DNA of 64,000 nucleotides from Comamonadaceae bacterium G21597-S1 (lineage in GTDB: Bacteria; Pseudomonadota; Gammaproteobacteria; Burkholderiales; Burkholderiaceae_C). A program made the position numbers and the translations under genes. The notes under the pieces are model-generated. The model saw only the letters and a list, made by a program, of their open reading frames with translations. It searched no databases and was not told where the DNA came from. The stretch is from contig JAPWHR010000012.1 of NCBI GenBank assembly GCA_027214345.1, forward strand, positions 1 through 64,000, read 5' to 3'. Every line of letters starts with the position of its first letter. Position 1 is the stretch's first letter. This document shows positions 1 through 7,979 of the stretch, piece after piece.

Positions 1-305
1 GGGGCCCGACCGGCACCCAAACTCACGCAATTGCGCTGCCAGGAAGCTGACTGTGGTGGACGCCCGCTTGCGCTGCATTGCCGACCTTGTCGGCACGACC
101 GTAATAGACAGCAAGGGTCAGCAGCGCCAGACCGCTACATGCAACTCCTGCCATTGGTCGAGGACATCAGGTCTGACTTTTGCCTCGTATCCCGCCGGCT
201 CGGGTCATGTCCACGAGTCTTGTGATCGCGTACAAGCACAGGAACTCGCGCGTCGGGTTTGATCCCAGGATCTGCCCCGCATCCCCATCAGCTACGCTTG
301 CCCCC
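1..305. other. Unassigned left edge of the window
   Basis: No reading frame here gives a recognisable protein. A plus-strand frame is open from the window edge to about 262 and contains a Cys-x2-Cys-His-like cluster, but its composition is unconvincing and it has no family resemblance I can name. It could be the decayed tail of a gene that begins outside the window. Confidence 0.3.
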
Positions 306-1031
306 ATGACCCCCTTGCCGCAGACATCCCTGTGGACCGCCCTGTTCGCCGCCTGGCTCGCCGGCCTGGCTGCCTTCGCCGGTGGACTGGCGGCCCGGTG
401 GGAGGGCAGTGCCGAAACCGAAGGCAAGCGCGAGTTCGTGCACGGCGTGGTGGCCTTCGGTGGCGGCATCCTGGTGGCGGCGGTCGCGTTTGCGCTGACG
501 CCGCTGGGCATGGAACACCTGCATCCCGCGACGCTGGGCCTGGTGTTCGTCGCCGGTGGCGGCGTGTTCTGCGCGCTCGACTACTGGCTGGGCCGGCGCG
601 GCGGCACCCATGCGCAGGTGATGGCGATGATGCTGGATTTCGTGCCCGAGGCCATCGCGATGGGTGCGGTGTTCGCGCACGATGCCGGGCTCGGCCTGTT
701 GCTGGCGTTGTTCATCGGTGCGCAGAACCTGCCCGAAGGCTTCAACGCGTTTCGCGAAAGCCGCAAGGCCGGTTCAGCGCCGCGTGTCGCATTGTGGTCG
801 CTGCTGGCCGTCAGCCTGTTCGGCCCTGTGGGTGCGCTGGCCGGTTACACGCTGCTGCACGACCAGCTGGCGTTGACGGCCGCGCTGATGGCGTTCGCCG
901 CTGGCGGCATCCTCTACCTGGTGTTCCAGGACATTGCGCCGCAGGCGCGCATGCGCCGGCACTGGACACCGACGCTGGGGGCGGTGCTGGGGTTTGTCGT
1001 GGGCATGGTCGGCAAGCAGGTGCTGGGCTGA
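306..1031 (+). CDS. ZIP-family divalent metal transporter
   Basis: A 241-residue inner-membrane protein with about eight hydrophobic segments, of the size and layout of bacterial ZIP (Zrt/Irt-like) transporters that carry zinc, iron or manganese into the cytoplasm. The two helices that normally hold the binuclear metal site are visible as DFVPEAIAMG (about residues 113-122) and QNLPEGFNAF (about 140-149), so the Pro-Glu core of each motif is kept. The usual His before each motif (HNxPEG) is replaced by Asp and Gln, which may alter metal choice. I chose the ATG at 306 because the in-frame sequence upstream (from 180) is not membrane-like and would add a non-family extension; no strong Shine-Dalgarno is visible. 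It is convergent with the glutathione transferase at 1060, leaving a 28-bp gap. Family call firm, substrate unknown. Confidence 0.85.
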   Translation: MTPLPQTSLWTALFAAWLAGLAAFAGGLAARWEGSAETEGKREFVHGVVAFGGGILVAAVAFALTPLGMEHLHPATLGLVFVAGGGVFCALDYWLGRRGGTHAQVMAMMLDFVPEAIAMGAVFAHDAGLGLLLALFIGAQNLPEGFNAFRESRKAGSAPRVALWSLLAVSLFGPVGALAGYTLLHDQLALTAALMAFAAGGILYLVFQDIAPQARMRRHWTPTLGAVLGFVVGMVGKQVLG

Positions 1032-1059
1032 GGCAGGGCGGCCAGGCTGCGATGCCGCT

Positions 1060-1668
1060 TCAGGCGTCGATTTGCATGGACGGTCGCGCCTGCACCTTCT
1101 GCAGCCAGGCCTGCGCCGTCGGATGCGCGGCAATCGGCGCGCCGAGGTATGCGCTGTAGCCGATGACCGAGGCCACGACCAGGTCCACCAGGGAATAGGC
1201 CTCGCCCAGCATCCAGGGCTGGCGGGCGAGGCGGGCGTCGAGCAGCGCCAGCAGTTGATCCAATGCCTTGTGCGCGGACGCGCCATGCGCATCCTGCGGC
1301 GTACCCATGTCGTGCGCGGCTTGCAGGCGGGTCAGCTGCGCACCATAACTCACGTAGGCCCAGGTACACCACGACACCGCCTGCAGGTGTGCGGGCGTAC
1401 CGGCTGCCGGCCACAGGCCGCGGGCGACGCCGTAACGCTCTCCCAGCCACATCGCGATCGCCAGCGCTTCGAACATCGGCGCGCCGTCCACCGTCAGCGT
1501 GGGCACCTTGCCGTTCGGGTTGAGGGCCAGGAAGTCCGGGCGGTGCTGTTCGCCGGCTTTGATGTCGACCTTGACGCGCTCGTGCGGCACGTCGAGTTCC
1601 GCGAGGGCGCAGGCCACCGGCGTGGCGCTGGACATGGGGTACCAGTAGAAAACGATCTTGTTGGACAT
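1060..1668 (-). CDS. Glutathione S-transferase family protein
   Basis: A 202-residue soluble protein with a thioredoxin-fold N-terminal half (about 1-80) and an all-helical C-terminal half, the usual length for a bacterial GST. The N-terminal stretch WYPMSSATP carries Ser residues where the catalytic Ser/Cys/Tyr is expected, and NPNGKVPTL (about 50-58) contains the conserved cis-Pro that contacts glutathione. The start at 1668 is preceded by a clear AAGGAGT ribosome site. The start faces away from the WYL regulator at 1782 across a 113-bp gap, so that regulator may control it. Substrate unknown; detoxification or glutathione-dependent isomerisation are the usual roles. Confidence 0.88.
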   Translation of the reverse strand: MSNKIVFYWYPMSSATPVACALAELDVPHERVKVDIKAGEQHRPDFLALNPNGKVPTLTVDGAPMFEALAIAMWLGERYGVARGLWPAAGTPAHLQAVSWCTWAYVSYGAQLTRLQAAHDMGTPQDAHGASAHKALDQLLALLDARLARQPWMLGEAYSLVDLVVASVIGYSAYLGAPIAAHPTAQAWLQKVQARPSMQIDA

Positions 1669-1781
1669 GGAAGACTCCTTCGAGGGGTTGAATGCCGGTT
1701 CGACACCGCGCCGAATCCGTGCCGGTACTGTCGCCGCTATTGCGGACAGTTTCTGCCCTCGATGCAAGGTATGCTGTGCCC

Positions 1782-2747
1782 ATGCTTTCATCGTCTTCAC
1801 GGCTGCTGCGGGTGTTGTCGCTGCTGCAGACCCGCAGCCACTGGGCCGGTCAGGACCTGGCCGAGCGGCTCGCGGTGAACCCGCGCACGCTGCGTCGCGA
1901 CATCGACCGCTTGCGCCAGCTCGGTTACCCCATCCATGCGACCAGCGGTGTGGCCGGTGGGTATGCGTTCCGTGCCGGGCAGGCGCTGCCGCCGCTGCTG
2001 CTGGACGACGAAGAAGCGCTGGCCGTGGCCATTGCGCTGCAGGTCGCGGCGGCGGGCACGGTGAGTGGTGTCGAAGAAGCCTCGTTGCGCGCGCTGGTGA
2101 AACTGGCGCAGGTGATGCCCGCGCGCCTGCGCCGCCGCACCGACGCGCTGCGTTCGGCCATCCTGCCGCTGCAACGCATGGGGCCCACCGTGGATGCCAA
2201 TGTGCTCGCCACGCTCGCGGCCGCCTGCCGCGACCAGCTGCGGGTGGGGTTCGCCTACCGCGACGCGCAGGGCCGCAGCAGCACGCGTTCGGTGGAGCCG
2301 CAAGGCCTTGTGCACGTCGGCAGCCGCTGGTACCTCGTGGCCTGGGACCCGGCGCGCGACGACTGGCGCAATTTCCGCATCGACCGTGTGGAAGGTGCAC
2401 CGGTCATCGGGGCGCACTTCGCACCCCGGCCGGGGCCCGGTGGGGGTGATCTCGGCGCGTACGTCTCGGGCAAGCTGGCGGTGACGATCCAGGGCGAGGA
2501 GGCGCGTGTGGTGCTGCACAAGCCGCTCGAAGACATGTCGCCGCGCATCCCGCCCGCGGCTGCACTGCTCGAACCGATTGACGCATCACGGTGTCTCATG
2601 CGTTGCCCGGCGCACCAGCTCGACTGGCTGGTCTACTGGCTCATGTCGCTGGAGGTGGAGTTCGAGGTGCGGGACCCGCCAGCGCTGCAACAACGGCTGC
2701 GCGCCGCCGGCGAACGTGTGGCTCGCGCGATCGCGGCCAGCGCCTGA
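1782..2747 (+). CDS. HTH / WYL-domain transcriptional regulator (YafY/DeoR-like)
   Basis: A 321-residue cytoplasmic regulator. Residues about 5-55 form a winged helix (GQDLAERLAVNPRTLRRDID is its recognition-helix region). The middle and C-terminal parts match the WYL domain (arginine-rich strands around VGFAYRDAQGR and SRWYLVAWD) followed by a WCX-type extension. WYL domains sense small ligands or nucleotides. I start at ATG 1782 because the family normally begins about five residues before this helix; the longer frame from 1692 adds a non-conserved stretch. Transcribed away from the GST at 1668, which is its most likely target, and convergent with the SWIB gene at 2813. Confidence 0.88.
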   Translation: MLSSSSRLLRVLSLLQTRSHWAGQDLAERLAVNPRTLRRDIDRLRQLGYPIHATSGVAGGYAFRAGQALPPLLLDDEEALAVAIALQVAAAGTVSGVEEASLRALVKLAQVMPARLRRRTDALRSAILPLQRMGPTVDANVLATLAAACRDQLRVGFAYRDAQGRSSTRSVEPQGLVHVGSRWYLVAWDPARDDWRNFRIDRVEGAPVIGAHFAPRPGPGGGDLGAYVSGKLAVTIQGEEARVVLHKPLEDMSPRIPPAAALLEPIDASRCLMRCPAHQLDWLVYWLMSLEVEFEVRDPPALQQRLRAAGERVARAIAASA

Positions 2748-2812
2748 AAGGGTCGGCCGCCGCACGGCGCGGACGATCGAGGCGCGCGAGAGCCGGGCCC
2801 CGTGGTTTTACG

Positions 2813-3070
2813 TCAGCGCAGATGCTTGCCCACCAGCCCGGTCATCTCGAACATGGTGACTTCATCCTTTCCGAAGACGGCCTTGAGCTTGGTGTCGGCC
2901 AGGATGTTGCGCTTGTTCTTCGGGTTCTGCAGGTTGTTGGCCTTGATGTATTCCCACATCAGCTTCACGACTTCGGTGCGGGGTTGCGGTGTTGCGCCGA
3001 TCACGGCGGCCAGCTCGGCGCTGGGGGTGAGGGCACGGTTGAATGCGGTGGGCTTCTTGGCTGTGGTCAT
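2813..3070 (-). CDS. SWIB/MDM2-domain protein
   Basis: An 85-residue protein made almost entirely of one SWIB/MDM2 domain (about 15-84). The hallmark patterns PRTEVVKLMWEYIK, NKRNILADTKLKAVFG and TMFEMTGLVGKHL are all present. The N-terminus is short and basic (TTAKKP), as in other bacterial stand-alone SWIB proteins. In eukaryotes this fold belongs to SWI/SNF and MDM2 proteins; in bacteria (best known in Chlamydia, and scattered in proteobacteria) its role is unsettled and may involve DNA binding or condensation. It is monocistronic, convergent with the WYL regulator. Confidence 0.9.
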   Translation of the reverse strand: MTTAKKPTAFNRALTPSAELAAVIGATPQPRTEVVKLMWEYIKANNLQNPKNKRNILADTKLKAVFGKDEVTMFEMTGLVGKHLR

Positions 3071-3328
3071 CTGGGACTCTATGGTTAAACAGGGATTCTA
3101 GGGCGAGGCTGCGATGCTCCTGTAACCCTGTGTTTGCGCGCCGGCGATTCCGCCATTTGCGCGGTCGGTGCGCGAGCCGGGTCCGGTGGATGCCTGCGCC
3201 AGGCCGACGAACGGCGCATGAATCCCTTGTTCATAATGGCGACCACACAACGAAGCAGCGACAACCTCGCCGGCGGCCACCGATCCACAAGCGCACGTGG
3301 CCGGACCGGAACAGGAGCGACAACGAGG

Positions 3329-4222
3329 ATGACAAGTCAACAACTCGCCCTCAGCCTGGTGCTGGCCACCATGGTGTTTTCGGTCGCGCTCGAATTGCGG
3401 CTGCACGACTTTCGCCGCGTGGCGATGATGCCGCGAGCCGTCGTCGCCGGGCTGATCCCGCAGTTCCTGCTGCTGCCGGTGGGCACCTGGCTGGCGACGC
3501 TGGTGCTGGACCTGCCGCCCAATGTCGAGGCCGGCATGATCCTGGTGGCGTGTTGCCCGGGCGGCTCCTTGTCGAACTACATGACGCATTTCGGGCGCGG
3601 CAACACGGCCCTGTCGGTCACCGTGTCGTGCGTGGCCGCGCTGATGGCGCTGGTGCTCACGCCCTTCAACTTCAGCTGGATGGTGGCCACCAACCCGGCC
3701 ACGGCCGGCTGGTTGCGCGAGCTCGACATCGATCCGTCGGGCATCTGGTTCAGCCTGCTGGTGCTGCTGGCCGTGCCCATGGCCGCCGGCATGCTGCTCG
3801 CGCACCACCAGCCGAAGCTGGCCGCGCGCCTGCGCAAGCCGCTCGGGCGGTTCTCGTTGTTCGCGCTGTTCGCCTTCATCGTCGTGGGCCTGATCAGCCA
3901 GCGCCAGTTGCTGACGCTGGGACTGCTGCCGATGATGCTCATCGTGGTGTTGCACAACGCCAGTGGCTTGATGTTCGGTTACCTCACCAGCATCGCCATG
4001 CGTATCGGCGTGGCCGACCGGCGCGCGGTGATGCTCGAGGGCGGCATGCAGAACTCGGGCCTGGCGCTGGGCATCATCGCGGTGCAGTTCAACTCCGACC
4101 TGGGCATGGTCATCATCGCCAGCCTGTGGGGCATGTGGCATATCGTCAGTGGCCTGGCCTGCGCGTTGTGGTGGCGCCGCTCACCCGTCATCGAACCTGA
4201 AATGGAGCCCCGCCATGTTTGA
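3329..4222 (+). CDS. Bile acid:sodium symporter (BASS) family transporter
   Basis: A 297-residue inner-membrane protein with 9-10 hydrophobic helices. It carries the two crossover-helix signatures of the BASS family: CCPGGSLSNYMTHF (about 75-88) and GGMQNSGLALGII (about 233-245). BASS proteins move organic anions such as bile acids, pantoate or 2-keto acids with sodium. The start at 3329 has purine-rich AGGAG and GAGG stretches just upstream. Its last 8 nt overlap the start of the N-acyl-D-amino-acid deacylase at 4215, so the two are co-translated and the transporter probably handles that enzyme's substrate or product. Confidence 0.88.
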   Translation: MTSQQLALSLVLATMVFSVALELRLHDFRRVAMMPRAVVAGLIPQFLLLPVGTWLATLVLDLPPNVEAGMILVACCPGGSLSNYMTHFGRGNTALSVTVSCVAALMALVLTPFNFSWMVATNPATAGWLRELDIDPSGIWFSLLVLLAVPMAAGMLLAHHQPKLAARLRKPLGRFSLFALFAFIVVGLISQRQLLTLGLLPMMLIVVLHNASGLMFGYLTSIAMRIGVADRRAVMLEGGMQNSGLALGIIAVQFNSDLGMVIIASLWGMWHIVSGLACALWWRRSPVIEPEMEPRHV

Positions 4223-5972
4223 TCTGTTGTTCCGGAACGCCATCGTCGTCGACGGCAACGGAGAACGACCGGTGACGGCCGACGTGGCTGTCCGCGACGG
4301 CCTGATCGCCGACATCGGCCAACTCGATGGCGCCGGCGCGCGCGAGACCATCGATGCCACCGGCGCCTGGCTGACGCCGGGTTTCGTCGACATCCATACG
4401 CATTACGACGGCCAGGCGACCTGGGACCCGACCTTCTCGCCCAGCATCCTCCACGGCGTGACGACGCTGGTGATGGGCAACTGCGGCGTCGGTTTCGCGC
4501 CGCTGCGCGCGGGCGAGCAGGATAGGCTGATCAGCCTGATGGAAGGTGTCGAGGACATTCCCGGCGTGGCGCTGGCCGAGGGCATCGACTTCCAGTGGTC
4601 GAGTTTTCCGCAATACATGGACAGGCTCGCGGCGACGCCGCACAGCCTGGACTTCGCCTGCCTGGTGCCGCACGACCCGCTGCGCATGTTCGTGATGGGC
4701 GAACGCGCGCGTGGCCACGAAGCCGCGACGCCCGACGACGTGGCGCAGATGCGCGCCTTGTTGCGCGAGGCGCTGCAGGCCGGCGCCATCGGTTTCTCGA
4801 CCGGGCGCAGCGACAACCACCGCACCTCCAAGGGCCAGGAGACGCCGGCCTCCGAGGCCGACCTGGCCGAACTCACCGGGCTGGCCCGGGCCTTCGACGG
4901 GCTGGACCACGGCGTGGTGCAACTCGTCAGCGATTTCGACGTGTTGCGTTCGCCGGAGCGTTTCGATCCCGAGTTCGACCTGGTCGAACAACTGGCGATC
5001 GCCTCGAAACGTCCGCTGGCCATGACCTGGCTGCAACGCGACCCGGGCGGCGAGCAATACAAGCAGGTCGCGCGGCGCGTCGAGGCGGCCGTGGCACGCG
5101 GCCTGCCGATGTACCTGCAGGCGGCCGCGCGCGGCATCGGCGTCATCACCGCTCTGGACGCGAGTTTTCATCCGTTCATGGGTTTCCCCGGCTACAAGGA
5201 AGTGGCTGCGCTGCCGCTGGCCGAACGCGCCGCGGCCTTGCGCGATCCGGCGCGGCGCGCGCGCATCCTGGCCGAAAAATCCGAACGCCTGGCCGGCGAC
5301 GGCTCGTCGGTGCCGCCACTGGTCGACCTGCTGCTGGCGCGTATCGACATGATCTCGGCGCGCATGTTCCCGCTCGGCGAGGTGCCGAACTACGAACCCA
5401 CGCTGCAGGACTCGATGCTGCTGCGCGCCAAGGCACGCGGCATCGCGCCGCTGGCCGCGATCTACGACTACCTGTGCGAAGGCGACGGCGACAACCTGCT
5501 GTATTTCCCGATCTTCAACTACAACGATGGCAACCTGGATGTTGTGGGCGAGATGCTGCGCCATCCACGCGCCTTGTTCAGCCTGGGCGACGCGGGCGCG
5601 CACGTCGGCACGATCTGCGACGCCAGCTTCTCGACCTTCCTGCTCACGCACTGGGTGGCCCAGGGTTACCTGCCGCTGGAGCAGGCGGTGCAGATGCTGA
5701 GCAGCCGCAACGCCGACTACCTGGGCCTGCGCGACCGTGGGCGTATCGCCGTGGGGCAACGCGCCGACCTGAACCTGATCGACCCCGCGACGCTGGCCTT
5801 GCGCAAGCCGCAACTGGTGCGCGACCTGCCGGCGGGCGGCAAACGTTTTCTGCAAACGGCGGTGGGGTATGTTGGCAGCTGGGTCGCGGGGCAGTGCGTG
5901 CAGCGGGAGGGTGTGGTCACCGAGGCGCGGCCGGGGCGGTTGGTGCGCATGGGTGGGGGCCAGCCGACTTAG
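4215..5972 (+). CDS. N-acyl-D-amino-acid deacylase / D-aminoacylase-family amidohydrolase
   Basis: A 585-residue cytoplasmic metal-dependent hydrolase of the amidohydrolase-3 group. A small beta domain (about 1-55) precedes the TIM barrel, which opens with the metal motif DIHTHYDGQATWDP (about 58-71, the H-x-H pair). NCGVGFAPLR (about 92-101) holds the Cys that is a metal ligand in D-aminoacylases, and SLGDAGAHVG (about 456-465) holds the catalytic Asp. Length is typical for the larger members. The family removes acyl groups from N-acyl-D-amino acids, though many homologues are uncharacterised. Translational overlap with the BASS transporter suggests a two-gene uptake/deacylation or deacylation/export unit. 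Confidence 0.83.
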   Translation: MFDLLFRNAIVVDGNGERPVTADVAVRDGLIADIGQLDGAGARETIDATGAWLTPGFVDIHTHYDGQATWDPTFSPSILHGVTTLVMGNCGVGFAPLRAGEQDRLISLMEGVEDIPGVALAEGIDFQWSSFPQYMDRLAATPHSLDFACLVPHDPLRMFVMGERARGHEAATPDDVAQMRALLREALQAGAIGFSTGRSDNHRTSKGQETPASEADLAELTGLARAFDGLDHGVVQLVSDFDVLRSPERFDPEFDLVEQLAIASKRPLAMTWLQRDPGGEQYKQVARRVEAAVARGLPMYLQAAARGIGVITALDASFHPFMGFPGYKEVAALPLAERAAALRDPARRARILAEKSERLAGDGSSVPPLVDLLLARIDMISARMFPLGEVPNYEPTLQDSMLLRAKARGIAPLAAIYDYLCEGDGDNLLYFPIFNYNDGNLDVVGEMLRHPRALFSLGDAGAHVGTICDASFSTFLLTHWVAQGYLPLEQAVQMLSSRNADYLGLRDRGRIAVGQRADLNLIDPATLALRKPQLVRDLPAGGKRFLQTAVGYVGSWVAGQCVQREGVVTEARPGRLVRMGGGQPT

Positions 5973-6131
5973 CGGCGCGGATATCGCGACAGGTCTCCGG
6001 TTGGCTTGCCAAGACACCGTCTGGGACACTCGCAGGAACGGAATTCCGATGATCGACATGGGCATTGATAATGACGATGCCCGGCAAATCTGCGGCCATG
6101 CTTCTTGAGCCATAGGCGCAAGGAGACCATT

Positions 6132-6503
6132 GTGAGTTTCGAAGTATTTGTATCCGACGATGGAAAATACATTGTCGGAAAAGTGCATGCGCAATTGAAT
6201 CGAGACCTGGCTCAGCAATTGGCAAAGGAATACGCAAAGCTCATCGAATCGACAGGCATCCGGCTGGTGCTGAACGACGTCCGTGGTGCCAAAAATAGCA
6301 TGGGCATACTCAATGAGTACGAGTTTGCCTACAGGGATGTCCCTTCGCTGGGAATTCCGCGCAATATCCGGTCCGCCATCGTTTCGGATGAAGGTGACAC
6401 TTCGCACGATTTCCAGGAAACGGTCGCGAGGAATTCCGGGTACTCCGTAAAGGTGTTTCGCTCCATGGAGCAAGCCGTGGAATGGCTGTTGTCTGTCCCT
6501 TAG
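6132..6503 (+). CDS. STAS/SpoIIAA-like small protein (low-GC)
   Basis: A 123-residue soluble protein with alternating strand and helix pattern like STAS/SpoIIAA-like domains: an N-terminal beta hairpin (VFVSDDGKYIVGKV), a long helix, the central NDVRGAKNS, the DTSHDFQETVARNSGY stretch and a final helix before WLL. I know the family only as uncharacterised; such folds commonly act as protein-protein switches. The GTG at 6132 is preferred over the ATG at 6105 because AGGAG sits at 6120-6124, about 7 nt before it. Base composition is near 50% G+C, clearly lower than its neighbours, suggesting recent acquisition. It stands alone. Confidence 0.72.
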   Translation: MSFEVFVSDDGKYIVGKVHAQLNRDLAQQLAKEYAKLIESTGIRLVLNDVRGAKNSMGILNEYEFAYRDVPSLGIPRNIRSAIVSDEGDTSHDFQETVARNSGYSVKVFRSMEQAVEWLLSVP

Positions 6504-6529
6504 CTGCCCTTCGCGGTGCCGAAGGCGCC

Positions 6530-6548
6530 GTCCGGTTTCGTGCCGGAC
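6530..6548. terminator. Weak candidate terminator between convergent genes
   Basis: A 6-bp inverted repeat, GTCCGG and CCGGAC with a 7-nt loop, lies 27 nt after the stop codon at 6503 and is followed on the plus strand by CGCTTTCCTC. The U-tract is poor, so this is only a candidate; it also sits just past the stop codon of the convergent gene at 6557. Confidence 0.3.
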
Positions 6549-6556
6549 CGCTTTCC

Positions 6557-7222
6557 TCAGCCTGCACGGTCCTTGTTCAGGCGTTCGACTTCGCGTTCCA
6601 GCGCGGCGATGCGCTGGTCGCGTGACGCGATCATGGCCGCCACGTCCGCCGCCTCGAAACGCTGCGGTATGTGTTGCGGGCAGTTCACGTCCCATGCCTG
6701 CACCGTGAACAGCAGGGCCTGTTCCGGCCGTGCGCGGTAGTCGGTCGGCATCAGGCGTTGCAACAAGGCATCGTCGTGTTCGACCACACGCGCGGTGCCC
6801 CAGATCTTGATGCGGCGGCGCCTTGCATAGTCGATGAGGAACAGGTGCGCCTGCGGGTTCTCCGCGAGGTTGCCCTGGGTGATGTACTGGCGATTGCCGA
6901 CGAAATCGGCGAAACCGATCGTGTGTTGGTCGAGCACCCGCAGGAAGCCGGCCGGGCCGCCGCGGTGCTGGACATAAGGTTGTCCCTGGCCGTTGGCGGT
7001 CGCCAGGAACACGCTGGTCTGGGCTTCGATCTCCGTCTTCAGCGCGGCCGTGATGGTGTGTTCCCAGGAGCCGCCTTGTTCCATGCGTTCGTAGATTGCG
7101 CGCGATCCCTTGCGGGCCTGGATGGACTTGACGGTGTCGGTGAACGCCACGTCGCTGGCGGCCATGTGCGGCCTTGCGGTGTCGGCCTCGGGCAGAGCCG
7201 GCGGAATGCGTGCATGGGACAT
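6557..7222 (-). CDS. Pyridoxamine 5'-phosphate oxidase-family flavin-binding protein
   Basis: A 221-residue protein with an FMN-binding split-barrel core (about 40-165): TSVFLATANGQGQPYVQHRGGPAG begins the barrel, and FVGNRQYITQGNLAENPQ and RRRIKIWGTARV are typical of this oxidase/general-stress subgroup. The last 25 residues form a charged predicted coiled coil (ASRDQRIAALEREVERL). The ATG at 7222 is preceded by TTGGAG; the longer frame to 7354 lacks family similarity. It lies 82 nt downstream of the AhpD-like gene in the same direction, consistent with a redox or xenobiotic-stress operon opposite the LysR gene at 7980. The reaction is unknown; true pyridoxine biosynthesis is unlikely. Confidence 0.83.
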   Translation of the reverse strand: MSHARIPPALPEADTARPHMAASDVAFTDTVKSIQARKGSRAIYERMEQGGSWEHTITAALKTEIEAQTSVFLATANGQGQPYVQHRGGPAGFLRVLDQHTIGFADFVGNRQYITQGNLAENPQAHLFLIDYARRRRIKIWGTARVVEHDDALLQRLMPTDYRARPEQALLFTVQAWDVNCPQHIPQRFEAADVAAMIASRDQRIAALEREVERLNKDRAG

Positions 7223-7304
7223 GCGGGTTTCTCCAAGGATTGTTGCCGGGCCCACAAAGACGGCGCCACGGGTGGCGCCGTCTCCGCGGGAGCATGGCGC
7301 AGGA

Positions 7305-7853
7305 TCAGGCGGCCAGGGCCTGTGCCTGCGGGAAGTCGATCTCGGTTCCCGCAACTTCGTTGATGTAGTTGGTCCAGGTGTTCAGCGCGACATGCTGGAC
7401 GATCTCGACGATCTGTGCATCGTCGTAACCGGCCATGCGAACGGCCTGCACGTCGGCGTCGGACACGTGACCACGTTCGCGCACGATCTTGGTCGCGAAA
7501 CGCACGGCCGCGTCGGCCTTCGGGTCGAGCGAGCCGCCATGGCGGTTGGCCGCGATCTCGGCGTCGCCGAGCTTGGCCGCGTGTTTGCCCAGGTAGGTGT
7601 GGGCCGCCAGGCAATAGTCGCAGGCATTGATCTGGGCCACGGCCAGCGCGATACGTTCGCGGGTCTGTGCCGGCAGGCTGCCCTTGGCCAGCGCGCCGGA
7701 CATGGCCAGGTAGCCCTCCAGCGCGGACGGGCTGTTGGCCACGAGGCGGAACAGGTTGGGCACGACGCCGAGCTGCCGGTTGACGGCCTCGAGGTGGGTT
7801 CGCGCGGCGGCAGGGGCGGCATCGATGCTGGCGGGGGTTGGGATACGGGACAT
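7305..7853 (-). CDS. Carboxymuconolactone decarboxylase / AhpD-like peroxidase-related protein
   Basis: A 182-residue all-helical protein of the AhpD/CMD superfamily. The redox motif ACDYCLAAHTYLG (CxxC followed by His) at about 81-93 is intact, as expected for AhpD-like alkylhydroperoxidase or related proton-transfer enzymes. The ATG at 7853 fits the family N-terminus (SRIPTP, then an extended arm); the frame further upstream is not conserved. It is first in a leftward pair with the PNPOx-family gene at 6557 and is divergent from a LysR regulator, a common arrangement for stress- or aromatic-inducible oxidoreductases. Physiological substrate unknown. Confidence 0.88.
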   Translation of the reverse strand: MSRIPTPASIDAAPAAARTHLEAVNRQLGVVPNLFRLVANSPSALEGYLAMSGALAKGSLPAQTRERIALAVAQINACDYCLAAHTYLGKHAAKLGDAEIAANRHGGSLDPKADAAVRFATKIVRERGHVSDADVQAVRMAGYDDAQIVEIVQHVALNTWTNYINEVAGTEIDFPQAQALAA

Positions 7854-7979
7854 GGTATGGACTCCAGGGTTGAGGGTTGAAGGGTGGTCCGGTGAATTCC
7901 GGTGAAGCAGAATGTAGATATTCCCGATGAATCGCACTAGACTGTGATTTCGTGAATCTTTCTCTCGAATATTGAAACA
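7854..7979. promoter_or_regulatory. Divergent promoter region with candidate LysR site
   Basis: This 126-bp gap is noticeably AT-richer near the LysR start. It contains ATTC-n5-GAAT at 7920-7932, which sits inside a T-n11-A arrangement (7919-7931), the usual LysR-type signature. It probably controls both the LysR gene (7980) and the AhpD-like gene (7853). Confidence 0.4.

Noticed and set aside
4188-7295. A minus-strand frame of over 1000 codons antisense to the D-aminoacylase
   Set aside because: It crosses three supported genes, and the product is low-complexity; only its antisense position relative to high-GC codons keeps it open.
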